A stretch of 52,416 nucleotides of DNA from Methylococcaceae bacterium (lineage in GTDB: Bacteria; Pseudomonadota; Gammaproteobacteria; Methylococcales; Methylomonadaceae): assembly GCA_021647585.1 (NCBI GenBank), contig JAKIUK010000024.1, forward strand, positions 1 through 52,416, read 5' to 3'. The position numbers and the translations under genes are program-made. Position 1 is the stretch's first letter. Each line of letters opens with the position of its first letter. The notes under the pieces were generated by a model. The model saw only the letters and a list, made by a program, of their open reading frames with translations, had not been told where the DNA came from and searched no databases. Shown here piece after piece: positions 51,439 through 52,416 of the stretch.

Positions 51439-51816
51439 ATGTATAAAATGTTTTTTACGGTGTTGCTGTTTTTAACGGCCTGTACAACATATGAATCCAA
51501 ACCCGAGAATTTGATATCACAACCAGAAATTAAAAATATCATTGGTATGAAAATTTATCAACAAAACTGTGTCGCCTGTCATGGCAGTGATGGCACCGGG
51601 GCATTAGTCGGCGTACCCGATTTAACCAGGATTGCAGGTTTTAATGGCAAACCTGAATTGCATGGAGAAGTATTCCAACATTTTGATCATGTTAAAAACG
51701 GACTAAAAAGACCGGGGGATCCCATGGCCATGCCACCCAAGGGTGGCAACCCTAATTTAACCGAGCAAGATATTAGAGAGGTATTGAAATATATGCATGA
51801 AAAATTTAAAAAATAA
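51439..51816 (+). CDS. Lipoprotein c-type cytochrome
   Basis: A 125-residue monohaem cytochrome c. The start MYKMFFTVLLFLTACTTYES has a lipobox with Cys15, so it should be anchored to a membrane facing the periplasm. The haem site is NCVACHGSDGTGA (Cys44, Cys47, His48), and the distal Met is probably in GDPMAMPPKGG. The fold is that of small class I cytochromes of the cytochrome c5/cbb3-like type. A ggggag ribosome site precedes it. The terminator-like hairpin before it suggests a separate transcript from the copK-like gene. Confidence 0.88.
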   Translation: MYKMFFTVLLFLTACTTYESKPENLISQPEIKNIIGMKIYQQNCVACHGSDGTGALVGVPDLTRIAGFNGKPELHGEVFQHFDHVKNGLKRPGDPMAMPPKGGNPNLTEQDIREVLKYMHEKFKK

Positions 51817-52017
51817 CTAATGTGTAGCATGAATTTAAAATTCATGTTCTTCATAATCCTGTCATAACCTTGTAAACACCTAATTTTATTTGTTTTTACT
51901 TTCCATTTTCCACATAAAAACCTTCCCTCTGAAATCGTCATTCAGTAGACCTGTTTTCTATGCAGTGTTTTTTATGAATGATTCCTGGTTTCCGGGATAG
52001 AGCCTAAGGAGGTAATC

Positions 52018-52104
52018 TTAACCTGTCATATTGGATGTCCACTTAAATGGCATCGGTTCAGCTTCATTGAATATTTGATTCCTCAGGGTGTCCGCCAAAG
52101 CACC
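52018..52104 (-). pseudogene. C-terminal transposase fragment (IS630-like)
   Basis: The minus strand reads ADTLRNQIFNEAEPMPFKWT then SNMTG, stop. The FN..E..PFKWT ending is typical of IS630-family transposases. A stop codon lies just upstream in frame, so only the tail survives. Evidence is a short motif. Confidence 0.4.
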
Positions 52105-52274
52105 TCATAGACTAGAAAAGAGTTTCTTTTCAGAACTGTAGGATAATACGAAGGTCGCTTTGACGGAAAACTGATCATTCATTTGTCTTGCTTTAGTTTT
52201 TAAGGAGGTCTTGCCATTTGCTTGTGATTCAATAACATTGTTTTTCTCCGTTCCTGATGTAACTTCATTATGAT

Positions 52275-52416
52275 TTATGCCTGAGCCACGGTGAACAGTT
52301 TATGAGCATCAAAACGTTCACCTCGACCGACATACCACAAGGCTTTTGACAGCTTTCGCATGACCGCGATCACGGTTTTGTTCTTGGCCCTGGCGTTAAC
52401 TTTGTTTTCATACCAG
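52275..52416 (-). CDS. IS110-family transposase, C-terminal part (continues past window end)
   Basis: The minus strand, entering from the right edge, reads NKVNARAKNKTVIAVMRKLS then KALWYVGRGERFDAHKLFTV and AQA, stop. The V.AVMRKL.KALW...RGE.FD..KLF pattern is the C-terminal end of IS110-type (DEDD) transposases. The frame is open to the window edge. The about 450 bp downstream of it (51817-52274) hold no gene apart from the IS630-like tail and would contain the element's end. Confidence 0.75.
   Translation of the reverse strand, partial: WYENKVNARAKNKTVIAVMRKLSKALWYVGRGERFDAHKLFTVAQA

Overview
The window reads as chromosomal DNA of an AT-rich gammaproteobacterium. Gammaproteobacterial housekeeping genes (glnS, the ABC-F gene ybiT, arfB, trhO), an Aer2/McpB-like chemotaxis cluster, a CopK-like protein and several hairpin repeat families would suit a Methylococcales-type methanotroph. 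That assignment is inference: no methane-oxidation gene or rRNA is present.

Layout. 1-3080: the 3' end of a hybrid histidine kinase, a decayed transposase remnant, and glnS. 3434-15515 (minus strand): a near-complete chemotaxis locus, in transcription order cheY, cheA, cheW, a PAS/CZB chemoreceptor, cheW, parA, a STAS protein, a 380-bp gap with a repeat, then cheR, cheD, cheB, a short membrane MCP and a second STAS protein. The order resembles the Pseudomonas Che2 (F7) cluster. The large receptor ends in a CheR-type pentapeptide (EWEEF). CheD and the short MCP share a different tail (EIELF). 16108-29050: a 5'-nucleotidase, ybiT, arfB, a TerB-like protein, a Tse2/Tsi2-like toxin-immunity pair with no secretion genes nearby, a SAM methyltransferase, an ABC-class ATPase, a 291-bp MITE-like element, a ketopantoate-reductase-like protein, and an operon of a six-PAS GGDEF/EAL protein with bacteriohemerythrin.

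29955-44820 is a defence island of two convergent operons. On the plus strand is a four-gene SMC (condensin-like) system: a MukB/MksB-like ATPase, a MksE-like protein, a MksF-like kleisin and a Toprim protein equivalent to MksG/JetD. This is the Wadjet (JetABCD) gene set, but the core genes are in reverse order, the ATPase signature is MukB-like and the nuclease subunit is short. On the minus strand is a type I restriction-modification operon, hsdR-hsdS-dinD-hsdM, continuing without a break into a HipA-like kinase and a HIRAN-domain protein. A large hairpin repeat lies between the two operons.

45142-52416: a large 2OG-Fe(II) oxygenase; a phage-type lysozyme overlapping an LprI-type lysozyme inhibitor, this pair inserted at the 3' end of trhO and flanked by a duplicated trhO tail; trhO; a frameshifted Uma2-type nuclease gene; a CopK-like periplasmic protein and a lipoprotein cytochrome c; and transposase debris running off the right edge.

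The strongest candidates for an under-described system are the reversed SMC/Toprim operon and the R-S-DinD-M-HipA-HIRAN operon. The lysozyme/inhibitor cassette and the orphan Tse2/Tsi2 pair are secondary candidates. No CRISPR array, tRNA or rRNA was recognised by eye.
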